A DNA stretch of 38,039 bases from JBOFMT01 sp051658525. GTDB taxonomy: Bacteria; Bacillota_I; Bacilli_A; Erysipelotrichales; Erysipelotrichaceae. The stretch spans positions 1-38,039 of the forward strand of contig JBOFMT010000008.1 of the NCBI GenBank assembly GCA_051658525.1. The letters are read 5' to 3'. The notes under the pieces were generated by a model. That model worked only from the letters and a program-made list of their open reading frames with translations, searched no databases and was not told the DNA's origin. Position 1 is the first letter of the stretch, and the number at the start of each line of letters is the position of its first letter. The position numbers and the translations under genes are program-made. This document shows positions 17,101 through 25,800 of the stretch, piece after piece.

Positions 17101-17757
17101 TTAAAAGATGATGAAAGAGGGTCTTTTGTCTTTGGAGAAATGGAATTTACTACAGAAGGAACGTATGTATTCCATGTATTTGAGGAAAAGGGCGATGATT
17201 CAGATATTACCTACGATGAAAATATCTTAGAAATTATCGTAGAAATTACATTAGATGGAAACGTGCTACGAGAAATGGTAACATACCAAGGGGTAGCCTT
17301 ATTTATCAATACTTATACACAACCAGAAGAACCACCAGTAGAACCAGAGATTCCGCCAGTGACACCAGAAGAACCACCAGTAGAACCGGAGCTTCCGCCA
17401 GTGACACCAGAAGAACCACCAGTAGAACCAGAGCTTCCGCCGGTGACACCAGAAGAACCACCAGTAGAACCAGAGCTTCCACCGGTGACACCAGAAGAAC
17501 CACCAGTAGAACCAGAGCTTCCACCAGTGACACCAGAAGAGCCACCAGTAGAACCAGAAGTTCCACCAGTGACACCAGAAGAGCCACCAGTAGAGCCAGA
17601 AGTTCCACCAGTGACACCAGAAACACCGAAAGAGGACAGCGAGCTTCCACCAGGAACTGGATCTCAATCGATGTTTGTATTCTATAGTGGATTAATGTTG
17701 TTAATGTCTGGATTCTTATTCGCATTAATTAAAGTCCGTAAAAAAGAAGAACTGTAA
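14128..17757 (+). CDS. VWA-domain surface adhesin with isopeptide-type pilin domains (adhesin 2)
   Basis: 1209 residues, a full-length paralog of the protein at 7665. Signal peptide to about VSA (36). The shared N-terminal motif LNSKDGKVWVDKSVS precedes a VWA domain with MIDAS D120-L-S122-G-S124, an extra C127 just after it, STNIQQG and GDGAPY. A DUF11-like repeat (about 690-800) follows. Two FctA-type pilin domains (about 802-931, 938-1064) have the Lys, Glu and Asn set of isopeptide domains. Next are seven 14-residue Pro-rich repeats (1067-1164), LPPGTG (1173-1178), a hydrophobic span and the basic tail KVRKKEEL. The ATG at 14116 lies inside the GGAGG ribosome site, so 14128 is the start. 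It is monocistronic with a strong terminator. Confidence 0.83.
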   Translation: MNKTIHNFMLMILKSILIFILIAQTVMIPNMITVSANNNQGISDPTTHHTFLERMEMQGALNSKDGKVWVDKSVSSIAAQVERLNKQSKQDFMVTYSALAKSSSIIDLQDEPIDVVFVIDLSGSMFCAPYGGYLDPEKKDTRSRLSATIEALNASIEAVLNDHSENRVSVVGFGKWAQTILELDRYQKDVNGKYLSLSSEEITYYSNTNLVLTTTTNKKLNLNVVQNSTRNNIATSTNIQQGMFDGLSILNDEENTDGKKPIAVFLGDGAPYSSFDGGNWWEPEDPWNDTQKQIGSEYMAVHVLRAMLTSAYMKQQVEQTYGTDLEIYTIGMGLEEQVEHLEFEAAGLSLNPKETWTHDNAMVNAVKNLWERYNAGISELVWKDPLSDKELRSTVNKRDESLNILDSIDDYYAVNNYDDCLNVFQHITDLITNKTNATVPTQVEGDIDTSGYLTYEDIIGDYMYVKDIAYVNYNNQEFTGKTVLKAENKTTYVFTGTVDSGIYKDSDLSKLIIEVHYDIDTGRETVVIKTPASLIPVIVDDITIKEDGTKELLASHAMAPLQVGYIVGLNEAILDNKGFVDHSKIDNDYLKMNTEETGEIKFYTNYFSGVEVNNQMIGNTYNYFTPHEGNGFYRARAFTQYEKEDNLTNTANLVSANFIQNGIVKTPLGNNGYLVDLLADGVPVKDVLHAETNISIDGDYVQLGQILTYEIAWSAPAGGRVSITDTIPQYTTYVSDSVSANGSYDNGVVTWDLGTQEPGATGTVSFQVVVNDDAVNQTVENTAQVVVGENQQTTNTTSNPVAPTLIIDLEGSKILNGRDMLEGEEFTFNLIANDETTAAAISFGMIRLPNSIASVTNNMDGVANRFVFEGLQFNQVGTYSFKITETQGGGNGLTFDQSTHIVTVEVSQNEQGQLIETITYPEGGVVFTNTYVEPEIESARIFLGADKLFTGRDMFDEESFNFLLQAGDAITQDAIASGDIILSNDRASISGLKDDERGSFVFGEMEFTTEGTYVFHVFEEKGDDSDITYDENILEIIVEITLDGNVLREMVTYQGVALFINTYTQPEEPPVEPEIPPVTPEEPPVEPELPPVTPEEPPVEPELPPVTPEEPPVEPELPPVTPEEPPVEPELPPVTPEEPPVEPEVPPVTPEEPPVEPEVPPVTPETPKEDSELPPGTGSQSMFVFYSGLMLLMSGFLFALIKVRKKEEL
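17326..17619 (+). repeat. Seven tandem 42-nt repeats encoding a Pro-rich stalk
   Basis: Seven in-frame copies of a 42-nt unit encode EEPPVEPExPPVTP, with x = Ile once, Leu four times, Val twice. Copies differ by a few silent changes. The tract spans the cell-wall position of the adhesin, and expansion or contraction would alter stalk length in steps of 14 residues. There are no unique spacers, so it is not a CRISPR array. Confidence 0.95.
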
Positions 17758-17770
17758 AAAGAATAAAAGA

Positions 17771-17817
17771 AAAAAACCAATGAATCTAGAGTCGCTAGAA
17801 ATCATTGGTTTTTTTTA
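17771..17817. terminator. Terminator after adhesin 2
   Basis: A long stem AAAAAACCAATGA (17771-17783) with TCATTGGTTTTTT (17802-17814) encloses an inner stem TCTAG/CTAGA. A run of T ends the plus strand, and the A run on the other side could also serve the minus strand. Confidence 0.88.
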
Positions 17818-17892
17818 TTCAAGTAATTACGATATTCATTGGATATTATCAGATTGATATAGAGGGAAGATGAAGAGAATACTACTCGTATA

Positions 17893-18207
17893 TTATTTGG
17901 TTTTATTTTTTTTAATCTTGAAAAAATGACGCCAAAGTAGATAAAATCCCCAGGTGCAAATTCCGATGCCTGTAAATAACATACCACTTACAAGTAATGC
18001 AAGATCTAAAAAACTAGTGGCATCCACGAAACGAGATGCTAACATCATCAATAAACCAATAAGAATAGGGGTAATACCAATACCATAGGATAATGAAGGT
18101 TTGTGAGTAAAACGATAAACTAGAATCATTGCTACCGCTAACACGAGTCCTCCACCAAAGGAAAATAATAAAATACGAAACCAAGGGTTTAGGAACAATT
18201 CACTCAT
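17893..18207 (-). CDS. Small polytopic membrane protein of unknown function
   Basis: 104 residues with three predicted membrane spans: FRILLFSFGGGLVLAVAMIL; the segment around ITPILIGLLMML; and LALLVSGMLFTGIGICTWGF. The C-terminal tail is basic (RHFFKIKKNKTK), probably cytoplasmic. I do not recognise the family. The open frame extends three codons upstream to a GTG that is part of the AGAGGTGAT ribosome site, so the ATG at 18207 is the start. It is divergent from the ferritin-like gene, sharing a 138-nt intergenic region. Confidence 0.65.
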   Translation of the reverse strand: MSELFLNPWFRILLFSFGGGLVLAVAMILVYRFTHKPSLSYGIGITPILIGLLMMLASRFVDATSFLDLALLVSGMLFTGIGICTWGFYLLWRHFFKIKKNKTK

Positions 18208-18231
18208 TTGAATCACCTCTTTTATAATTAC

Positions 18232-18258
18232 ACTATATCATATCTAAAATATATTCAA
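18232..18258 (-). promoter_or_regulatory. Promoter of the small membrane protein gene
   Basis: On the minus strand, TTGAAT (18258-18253) is followed after 15 nt by an extended -10, TGATATAGT (TATAGT at 18237-18232). Confidence 0.4.
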
Positions 18259-18289
18259 ACTTTTATGTGTTATATTCAATACGTTAGAA

Positions 18290-18317
18290 TTGCTTTTTAC
18301 TAATGATTTTTTATAAT
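18290..18317 (+). promoter_or_regulatory. Promoter of the ferritin-like gene
   Basis: TTGCTT (18290-18295), 16 nt, perfect TATAAT (18312-18317). An AAGGAGGT ribosome site follows at about 18327-18334. No clear Fur or PerR box was found. Confidence 0.55.
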
Positions 18318-18345
18318 AAAGCTAACTAAGGAGGTAGTAAACAGT

Positions 18346-18858
18346 ATGGGAAAAAAAGCAGTACAAATCGCGAATTTGGATGTTGAAGTTTTATTGGAAA
18401 CCTTGAATCGTGCATTAGCTGAGGAATGGTTAGCATTTTATCAATATTGGGTTGGGGCTCGTCTAATGGAAGGTCCAATGCGTTCTGAAGTAGAACCAGA
18501 GTTGCTAGTTCACGCTACGCAAGAATTAAACCATGCCGTTATGGTGGTAACACGTATCATCCAATTAGGAGGAACGCCATTGTTAGATCCTAGAGAATGG
18601 TTTGAAAAAGCTGAGTGTGCTTATGATGCTCCAAATGATCCTTATATTGAGGAAATCTTAAATCAAAACTTAAGTGGAGAACGTTGTGCGATTTCACGCT
18701 ATCAAGGCTTAGCAGAAATGACCAATGGAAAAGATTTAACGACCTATCAAATGGCAATCACAATTTTAGCTGAAGAAATTGAACATGAAGAAGATATTGA
18801 ATCTTGGATTCGCGATATCGAACGTCTCAAAGACGATATTAGAAAATTAAGATTATAA
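18346..18858 (+). CDS. Ferritin-like diiron-domain protein
   Basis: 170 residues forming a four-helix-bundle pattern. Potential iron ligands fall in the expected helices: E26/E27 in ALAEEWLAFYQYW, E60-x2-H63 in HATQELNH, E112 in SGERC, and the EEIEHEED stretch with E144 and H147. This resembles bacterioferritin/Dps-related ferritin-like proteins of anaerobes, which store iron or protect against oxygen and peroxide. It differs from classical Dps, where the site lies between subunits, so I leave the symbol blank. It is single-gene, with its own promoter and a terminator shared with the convergent gene. Confidence 0.75.
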   Translation: MGKKAVQIANLDVEVLLETLNRALAEEWLAFYQYWVGARLMEGPMRSEVEPELLVHATQELNHAVMVVTRIIQLGGTPLLDPREWFEKAECAYDAPNDPYIEEILNQNLSGERCAISRYQGLAEMTNGKDLTTYQMAITILAEEIEHEEDIESWIRDIERLKDDIRKLRL

Positions 18859-18862
18859 GAAA

Positions 18863-18894
18863 ACGCCCATAGGTAATCCTGTGGGCGTTGTTTT
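18863..18894. terminator. Terminator between convergent genes
   Basis: An 11-bp stem ACGCCCATAGG (18863-18873) with CCTGTGGGCGT (18878-18888), one G-U, and loop TAAT. A/T-rich flanks on both sides suit bidirectional use. Confidence 0.78.
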
Positions 18895-19390
18895 AGAAAT
18901 AGTCGGGAATGATTTCATCAAGGTGTGGAGCTTCTTCTAGTTCCGCCACAAATTGATTTGGTAAATAGAGCGATTCATGCTTCTGTAATTCCATAGTACC
19001 TGATTGACGTAATACTTCCGCCACAAACTGGGAACAAAAATATTTCTTATTAAATTTATGTGGAATATGAAGAAAACAGAGTGCAACACCAATACGTGAA
19101 TAATTAAAGGAATGCGGATTGTTTAAAAACTCAGCTAGAGCAGCTTCTAGCTTGTTGTAGGTTTCATCATCAACATACAGTACATAGGCAACGCTTTCCT
19201 TTTTACGGCTCTTAGGAGAGCGTAAACGCGGTTTCTCAACGACAAAACCTTTGTAGTTGAAGCTATAGAAATAATCACCTTCAGGGTCAATGGAAATCGA
19301 AGCATGGGAAAACCCCCAGTTGCTAATATAAGAAACGAAATTGGAAACAATATCGTTGTAGCTTGTTAATAGGATGGTTACTTTTTTCAA
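18893..19390 (-). CDS. Permuted papain-like amidase/peptidase (YiiX/C92 or NlpC/P60-related)
   Basis: 165 residues, cytoplasmic, no signal peptide. The pattern is that of circularly permuted papain-fold enzymes: the catalytic His comes first (H29 in WGFSHASISI) and the catalytic Cys later (C119 in YFCSQFVAEVL). Family members cleave amide or ester bonds in peptides, lipids or cell-wall fragments; the substrate here is unknown. The only plausible start is a TTG at 19390-19388, with AAAGG about 11 nt upstream, since no in-frame ATG or GTG precedes the conserved N-terminus. It converges on the ferritin-like gene. Confidence 0.72.
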   Translation of the reverse strand: MKKVTILLTSYNDIVSNFVSYISNWGFSHASISIDPEGDYFYSFNYKGFVVEKPRLRSPKSRKKESVAYVLYVDDETYNKLEAALAEFLNNPHSFNYSRIGVALCFLHIPHKFNKKYFCSQFVAEVLRQSGTMELQKHESLYLPNQFVAELEEAPHLDEIIPDYF

Positions 19391-19469
19391 GAGGGTCTTA
19401 CCTTTCTTTTTTTTGTATGCTACTATCCTATCATAGCTTGTTGGATTATACTACAGTTTTTTTAGCTAC

Positions 19470-19508
19470 AAAAAAAGCTTGAAGGAACCAAATGGTTCTT
19501 TCAAGCTT
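19470..19508 (-). terminator. Terminator of the SNF2-pyrR-M42-pepF operon
   Basis: A 16-bp stem, AAGCTTGAAGGAACCA (19475-19490) with TGGTTCTTTCAAGCTT (19493-19508), one G-U. On the minus strand it ends in a run of T. Confidence 0.9.
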
Positions 19509-19515
19509 CATTTTT

Positions 19516-21258
19516 TTATTGGTTTGATAATACTAGGAATTCATCAATCAATTCACTAACATTATCGAGTGCTTGATTCCAGAATGCAGTATCCTTTAAG
19601 TTTAATCCACAGATTTCCGCAACATCTTCTACACTATTCACGGTAGTAGCATGTAACATTGATTTGTATTTTTCTACGAAAGTCTCACCTTCCTTGCGGT
19701 ATTGTGCATACAATCCACGGGCAAATAAGCCACCGAACGCATAAGGGAAATTATAGAAACTCAAATGAGAAGAATAGTAATGTCCTTTTACAACCCACAT
19801 ATAAGGATGTAAGAAGTTATGATCCAATCCATCTCCATAAGCTTCTTTTTGTGTTTGCAACATCATTTCGCTAAGTTCTTTATCAAACATAAAGCTTTCT
19901 GCACGTTTTTCAAAAACACGAGATTCAAACAAGAATCTTGAATAAATATCACAAATAATTTGTGTTAAATCTTGAAGTTGAGATTCAATTAAAGAAAGTT
20001 TGTCTTCCTTGCTTGCACTTGCAATCACAGCATTCATTATGATGTTTTCATTGAAGGTAGATGCTGTTTCTGCAATTGGCATTGAATAGTCACGATTGAG
20101 TGGTGCATGTGATTCAATGTGGAAGCCATGGTAAGCGTGACCTAATTCGTGTGCTAAGGTAACGACATCAGAGAAGCTCCCATCAAAGTTTGTTAAGATT
20201 CTAGATTCTTTCATGAAACCTAAATTCATACAATAAGCTCCACCCACTTTTCCAGCTTTGGGATCAAAGTCAATCCAATGCTCATCATAAGCGCGCTTTA
20301 CAAGATCGTGAAGATCTTGTGAGAACGGTTTGAAATGTTCCAAGAGGAAATCGCGAGATGAATCAATGGTAAAGGTTTTATTATAACTACCAACCATCGC
20401 AAACATATCATACCAAGGAAGTCCGTTTTCATGTCCTAGTAAAGTAGCTTTCGCTTTTAAATAGGCATGAAATTTTGGTAAGTGTGCTTGAATTGCAGAA
20501 ATCATCGCATCCAATGTTTCTCGACTCATTCGAGAACGCTCTAATGTCATATCGAGAACGGAATCATAGCCACGTAAGTTTGCAAGTGTTGTAACTTCAG
20601 CTTTGATGTTATTAAGTGAGAAAGCGACAGGAGCCTTGATTGTTTCAAGGGCAGCAAGTTCGGCTTCATACGCTGCTTTTCTTTCCTTTGCATCTGCAGA
20701 GTAAGCAAGATTGCGAATACCTGGTAATGTTAGGGTTTCCGTATGAAATGGTACTTTAAGGGTAGATGTTAAATAGTCATGCATACTCTCATAACCACTA
20801 CCACCACTTAAGTTCATTTTAGCTACTACTTCTTCCACATCATCACTTAACAAGTGTTTGGCTTGATCGACCATCTCTTGTAAAATAAATTGATAATTTG
20901 TTAGTGTTGGATGTGTTTGTGCTAGTGTTGTTGGATCCACAACGCCTGCCAAGTATTTGTTGGCAATCGCCATTGGTTTGCTCGCTTTTGACATGGTTAC
21001 CTGGAAGGTATTCATGTGACGTGCCGTTGTTTCATCCGTTGTATTGGTACTCAAACGCAGTTGGATGTAACATCCAACCTTGCGACCTAACTCTTCTAGG
21101 GTTTCCAATAAGGAAATGACTGCCTCAGGTGTTTGATTCGTAATATCTTGTGTCATCGCTTCAAATGATGTCATAAGTGTTTGTAACGATGCAAGATCGT
21201 TAATAAATGCAGTATCTTCGTATCCTGAATATAATTTCGATAAATCCCAAGTTCTCAT
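19516..21258 (-). CDS. pepF: Oligoendopeptidase F (M3 family metallopeptidase)
   Basis: 580 residues, cytoplasmic. The zinc site is HELGH at 370-374 within VTLAHELGHAYHGFH, and the third ligand is E397 in PIAETAST about 26 residues later, the standard gluzincin spacing of M3 peptidases. GRxxG-like and C-terminal SFYNFPYAFG (about 510) segments also match PepF. It hydrolyses short peptides, typically 7-17 residues, and contributes to peptide recycling and nutrition. It is the last gene of a minus-strand operon, 15 nt after the M42 peptidase gene, so two intracellular peptidases are made together. Confidence 0.93.
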   Translation of the reverse strand: MRTWDLSKLYSGYEDTAFINDLASLQTLMTSFEAMTQDITNQTPEAVISLLETLEELGRKVGCYIQLRLSTNTTDETTARHMNTFQVTMSKASKPMAIANKYLAGVVDPTTLAQTHPTLTNYQFILQEMVDQAKHLLSDDVEEVVAKMNLSGGSGYESMHDYLTSTLKVPFHTETLTLPGIRNLAYSADAKERKAAYEAELAALETIKAPVAFSLNNIKAEVTTLANLRGYDSVLDMTLERSRMSRETLDAMISAIQAHLPKFHAYLKAKATLLGHENGLPWYDMFAMVGSYNKTFTIDSSRDFLLEHFKPFSQDLHDLVKRAYDEHWIDFDPKAGKVGGAYCMNLGFMKESRILTNFDGSFSDVVTLAHELGHAYHGFHIESHAPLNRDYSMPIAETASTFNENIIMNAVIASASKEDKLSLIESQLQDLTQIICDIYSRFLFESRVFEKRAESFMFDKELSEMMLQTQKEAYGDGLDHNFLHPYMWVVKGHYYSSHLSFYNFPYAFGGLFARGLYAQYRKEGETFVEKYKSMLHATTVNSVEDVAEICGLNLKDTAFWNQALDNVSELIDEFLVLSNQ

Positions 21259-21273
21259 GTTGTTGTCCCCTCT

Positions 21274-22311
21274 TTACTGTTCACTTGTAAGATATGCTAA
21301 TACCAATTGCATCGTACCAAGTACGGCTTGCATATGGGTTCTTTCTAATCCATGGCTTGCAAATACGCCTGGACCAATGAGTGCTGCTTTGATGTCATTT
21401 CCACCACGCAGGGCAGCACTTGCATCACTTCCATACATTGGATAAACATCGAGTACGTAAGGTACACGATTGGTTTTCGCTAACCCAATCAAACGATTGA
21501 TCATTTCATAATCATAAGGTCCACTACTATCTTTTGCACAGATGGATACATCAAATTCAGTACATGCTAAATCAAGACCAATACAGCCCATATCTACTGC
21601 CAAGAATTCTTTGATTCTCGCTGGAATATGTGAGCTTCCATGTCCTACTTCTTCAAACGTTGAAACGATGAAGAACGTATCGTATGGTAGTGTTACCTTG
21701 TTCTTTTTTAATGCAGCTAGTACACCAAATAAGGCACAAACACTAATTTTATCATCTAAGAAACGGCTTTTGATAAAGCCAGATTCTGTGATGGTTACCT
21801 TTGGATCGATGGCAACGATATCGCCATGTTGAATACCAAGAGCAAGGACATCATCTTTGCTCTTAACAACTTCATCCAAGCGTACCATCATATTGTCAAT
21901 GGTACGTGGTAAGCTATTCGCATCTGGATAAACATGGGTTGCTGGTGATTTTGATACAACCGTACCAGAATACACCTTACCATCTCTTGTATGTACTCTT
22001 ACATATTCACTATCCAGTGTAGGTATGATGGGTCCACCAAGTGTCGTTAATAATAAGTTTCCACTTGCATCAATGCTTCGAACCATTAAACCTAGGGTAT
22101 CCACGTGTGCACCAACACCTCGTGCAAAACTACGTGTTGCTCCTTCAACTAACACCATCAAGTTTCCTTTTTGGTTGCGTTGTGTTTTATAGCCAAGTTT
22201 CGTAGCTTCATCTTCTAAAAAAGCAATGGCTTGCTGTGTGAATCCAGTAGGAGAATCGATATTAAGTAAAGATTCTGCTAGCTGTTTTACATATCCCTCA
22301 TCTAACTTCAT
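21274..22311 (-). CDS. M42 family metallo-aminopeptidase
   Basis: 345 residues. Two-metal peptidase ligands are visible: H69 and D71 (GAHVDTLG), D186/D187 (FLDDK), catalytic E220 and ligand E221 (STFEEVGHGS), D240 (VDMG) and H320 (SHGLERTH). The family forms large tetrahedral aminopeptidases (glutamyl aminopeptidase/PepA or YsdC type); some members were annotated as endoglucanase M. It trims N-terminal residues from peptides in the cytoplasm. An ATG at 22323 overlaps the GGAGG ribosome site, which itself contains the pyrR stop, so the ATG at 22311 is the start. It is tightly coupled to pyrR and followed by pepF. Confidence 0.9.
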   Translation of the reverse strand: MKLDEGYVKQLAESLLNIDSPTGFTQQAIAFLEDEATKLGYKTQRNQKGNLMVLVEGATRSFARGVGAHVDTLGLMVRSIDASGNLLLTTLGGPIIPTLDSEYVRVHTRDGKVYSGTVVSKSPATHVYPDANSLPRTIDNMMVRLDEVVKSKDDVLALGIQHGDIVAIDPKVTITESGFIKSRFLDDKISVCALFGVLAALKKNKVTLPYDTFFIVSTFEEVGHGSSHIPARIKEFLAVDMGCIGLDLACTEFDVSICAKDSSGPYDYEMINRLIGLAKTNRVPYVLDVYPMYGSDASAALRGGNDIKAALIGPGVFASHGLERTHMQAVLGTMQLVLAYLTSEQ

Positions 22312-22313
22312 TG

Positions 22314-22829
22314 TTACCTCCATAAGTAGACACCATCGATTTCATCAATGGCTGCGACTTTTACCTTGATACTTTCATCAATTGCACTTGGAATATTCTT
22401 TCCAATATAATCTGCTCGAATCGGCAATTCACGGTGTCCACGATCAACAAGTACTGCTAGTTGAATCTCGGTTGGACGTCCAAAGTGCATGATACCATCC
22501 ATGGCAGCACGAACGGTACGCCCCTTGAATAACACATCATCAATTAAGATTACTTTTTTACCCGTTGCGTCAAATACCACATCAGGTAAAGGATAAGCTT
22601 CTTGTAAATCATCGCGCCAGTGTTTGATATCGAGCGCAATACAAGGCACATCTACTCCTTCCAAACGAGCGATGTTCGCCTGGATAATTTTGGCTAGTTC
22701 TGCCCCTCTTGTTTTAATTCCGACTAAAATAATATCTTCGACCCCTTTGTTTCGTTCAATAATTTCATACGTTATACGGGTCAAGGAACGCTTCATTGCT
22801 GCTGCGTCAAGAATTTCCTTTTGTTCCAT
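22314..22829 (-). CDS. pyrR: Bifunctional pyr operon regulator / uracil phosphoribosyltransferase PyrR
   Basis: 171 residues, type I phosphoribosyltransferase fold. The PRPP-binding motif VILIDDVLFKGRTVRAA lies at 93-109; the conserved N-terminal RITYEIIERNKG and VDRGHRELPIRADYIGKNIPS segments are typical of PyrR. It binds UMP and pyr mRNA to attenuate pyrimidine genes and can make UMP from uracil. No pyr gene and no PyrR-binding leader is visible in this window. Here it sits in an operon with a helicase and two peptidases, 10 nt after the SNF2 gene and overlapping the ribosome site of the M42 gene. Regulation of distant pyr genes in trans is the likely role. Confidence 0.93.
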   Translation of the reverse strand: MEQKEILDAAAMKRSLTRITYEIIERNKGVEDIILVGIKTRGAELAKIIQANIARLEGVDVPCIALDIKHWRDDLQEAYPLPDVVFDATGKKVILIDDVLFKGRTVRAAMDGIMHFGRPTEIQLAVLVDRGHRELPIRADYIGKNIPSAIDESIKVKVAAIDEIDGVYLWR

Positions 22830-22839
22830 AACAAGCCTC

Positions 22840-25800
22840 CTAGAATAAGTCCATTATATCATTGATTGACATTTTTGCGATTAAATTTTCATTTTCAAAG
22901 ATAATGGAATCTGCTAAATCTTTCTTTAAGTTTTGTAGTTCTAATATTTTTTCTTCAATCGTGTCTTTACAAATTAATTTATACACTTGTACGTTGTTTT
23001 GTTGCCCCAAGCGGTAGGCACGATCCGTTGCTTGATTTTGCGCACTCAAATTCCACCATGGATCAAAGTGAATCACGACTTCGGCTCCCGTCAGATTTAA
23101 CCCGGTACCACCAGCTTTTAAACTAATCATAAAGACATTGGTTTCGTCGGTATTGAATTCATTGACCATCCGTTGACGCTCTTCCTTACTTGTTTTACCA
23201 GTTAGGGTAAAGTAAGAAATTTTCTCTTTGGAAAATTCTTGTCGTAAGAGTTTAAAGACACTCGTAAATTGTGAGAAAATCAGTACTTTCTTACCTGATT
23301 CTCTTGAACTTTCCACAATATCCATTACGGCTTTCATTTTTATCGATTGTTCTGTAACATTTTCATACAACAAACGCGGATCACAACATAGTTGACGAAG
23401 TTTTGTTAACATGGACAAGACTAAGATCTTATTTTCATTACCAGCTTGTTGTTGCTTCAATAAATCTTGTTTCATTGATAAGATATTTGCTTGGTAAAGT
23501 TTTTGCGCTTCTTCTTCAAGTTCTAAGAATAGCGTTGTTTCAATTTTATCTGGTAATTCTTTTAAAACATCTTTTTTCACACGACGTAAAATAAAGGGTT
23601 CTACCATTTTACGTAATGCTTCCAAGCATTGTTCATCTTCGTATTTTACAATCCCAACTTCAAATTGTTTTTTAAAGTAAGGGTAAGAGAATAAATAATC
23701 TGGCATTAAAAAATCAAAAATAGACCAAATTTCTGCAAGTGAGTTTTCAATTGGTGTTCCTGTAAGCGCAAAACGATGCATTGCTTTGATTTGTTTTACC
23801 GTTGTGGCATTTTTTGTTGCCTGATTTTTGATATATTGTGCCTCATCGATGATTTGATAGTGGAAGGTAATCCCCTCATAGACTTCGATATCACGCTTTA
23901 AGTAATCGTAGCTTGTAATCATAACATCGTAGTTTTCAGGATGTTGAATCACAGCAGCACGTTCTTCTAAACTACCATGTACAAGACCAACACGAATGTT
24001 CGGTGCAAATTTTAAAAGTTCATTACTCCAGTTTAAAATAAGGGAACTTGGACAAACAACGAGGTTACAAAGGCTACCACCTTGGATTCGATAATCTTCT
24101 AGTAAGGTGATGACCTGAATGGTTTTCCCAATCCCCATATCATCGGCTAAAATTCCACCAAAACCATAGTGACTCATGGTTTTCATCCAGCGATATCCTT
24201 CTTTTTGGTAATTTCTTAAGGTGTTTTTTAAGGGAGCTGGGACCTTAAACATACTGTCTTTTACATTGCGTACATCACTGACAATTTGTTTGAATTGTGC
24301 ATCGCGGTCGACTTTGATATTGCTTGCTTGTGTTAATGTTTGATCAAGACTCAAACTACGATATTTACTTGTCGTGATTTTTCCACTATCGATATCTTTT
24401 GGTTTGACATTAAGATTGTCAAGAAACATCGATAGTTCAGACAAACCTGTTTCATCTAAGTTGATAAAACTTCCATTTTTCATACGGAAGTATTTTTTAT
24501 GTTCACGATACGCACTTAGAATACCACTGAGTTCATCAATGGGAAAGTCGTTGGTATCGATATCGATTTGTAATAAATCTTGATGTATTTTAACTCCCAT
24601 CGACATGGAAATATGTTCCTTGATTTTAATATTTTTTACTTTATCAGAAGTATAAATATTGGCATAGGCAGATACTTCATCAAAACCAGTACGGAAAAAA
24701 TCATAAATCAAATCAATTGAATTATCCAAAATAAACACACCGTTTTGTTCATCTACATAACGGAAATATTTTTTTAAGATCATTACAATCGTTAGTTCCG
24801 CTGCATAATTGCGTGCAATATCATACGGGTTCTTTAAGATGGCATTGAGTTCAACATCACCATACGTAAAGATGAGTTTTGCGGATAACGTATTGACCTT
24901 TACTAAATCGAGTAAAACCTTTGCGGAAAAATGCGTTGGTTTAAAGTCTTCTAGGCTATCACCACTCAGTTTCACAAATCCTTTGATTTGATCAATTACG
25001 TTGATGTAGAAATCTTGCATCATCGAAGTAGAGATGGTAACTTGTTTTTGTTTATGAAACCAAACCAAGAAGCGATGCATTGCGTAGGTAAAAGCTTCAT
25101 CACAAACGTACAAACGGTTTTCTTCACTTATGTACATTGTTTTACCAGCAGCAATGAGCTTAATGTCAGGATTCATCAACTGTAAATCGTAGGCTTGATC
25201 CTGGTGTTTTTTTACTTGTAAGGTAATATCAGGGTTGTGTTGAATGAGTTGCATATCGTCCATACCATGTAAAGCGTACGGTATTTTTGTTTCCTCCAAC
25301 AAGTGAAATAGGGCAGCGATACGTTGATTGCTTAGGTAAAGGTAATTTGCTTTGTAAACTGTTTTGTTGTTGGGGTTTTGCTTGAATAAAAGATGATCAC
25401 TCATACACCCTTGCATAAAGTCAAGTAATGGTTGACTCACTTCATCAAAGCTTGCACGATGGTGGAACAGTTCTAAATCTTTTCCATATTTTTTGGTTTC
25501 CTTATTGGCAACCATTTCTAAAAAGACACCAACATCTTTTACGACATAAAACTTATCGATTCCAACTTTGATACTCAGTGCAATGTACTGATAATCAACA
25601 AAGGTTAAGCTTAGTTTTAAGCTTGCTTTTTGATTTTTATGTTCCGCAATCAAATGTTGAATGGTGTTCATGCGATAATCATCAATCAAATCCTTCAACA
25701 TCTCATCTTGTAATTGCAACGGTTGAGCGGGTTGTACTTTTGGTAAGTACTGGTTTGCATATTTATATAAAGCAGCACCAATGTGTTCGCATGGTGCATT

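Noticed and set aside
17326..17619. Possible CRISPR array in the regularly repeated region
   Set aside because: Repeats are directly adjacent without unique spacers and encode an in-frame Pro-rich stalk inside adhesin 2.
18217..18345. PerR or Fur box before the ferritin-like gene
   Set aside because: The AT-rich region has partial matches (for example TTATAATTACACTATA) but no convincing inverted repeat.
22830..22900. PyrR-binding attenuator before pyrR
   Set aside because: The region is coding sequence of the SNF2 helicase plus a 10-nt gap; no anti-antiterminator structure is visible.
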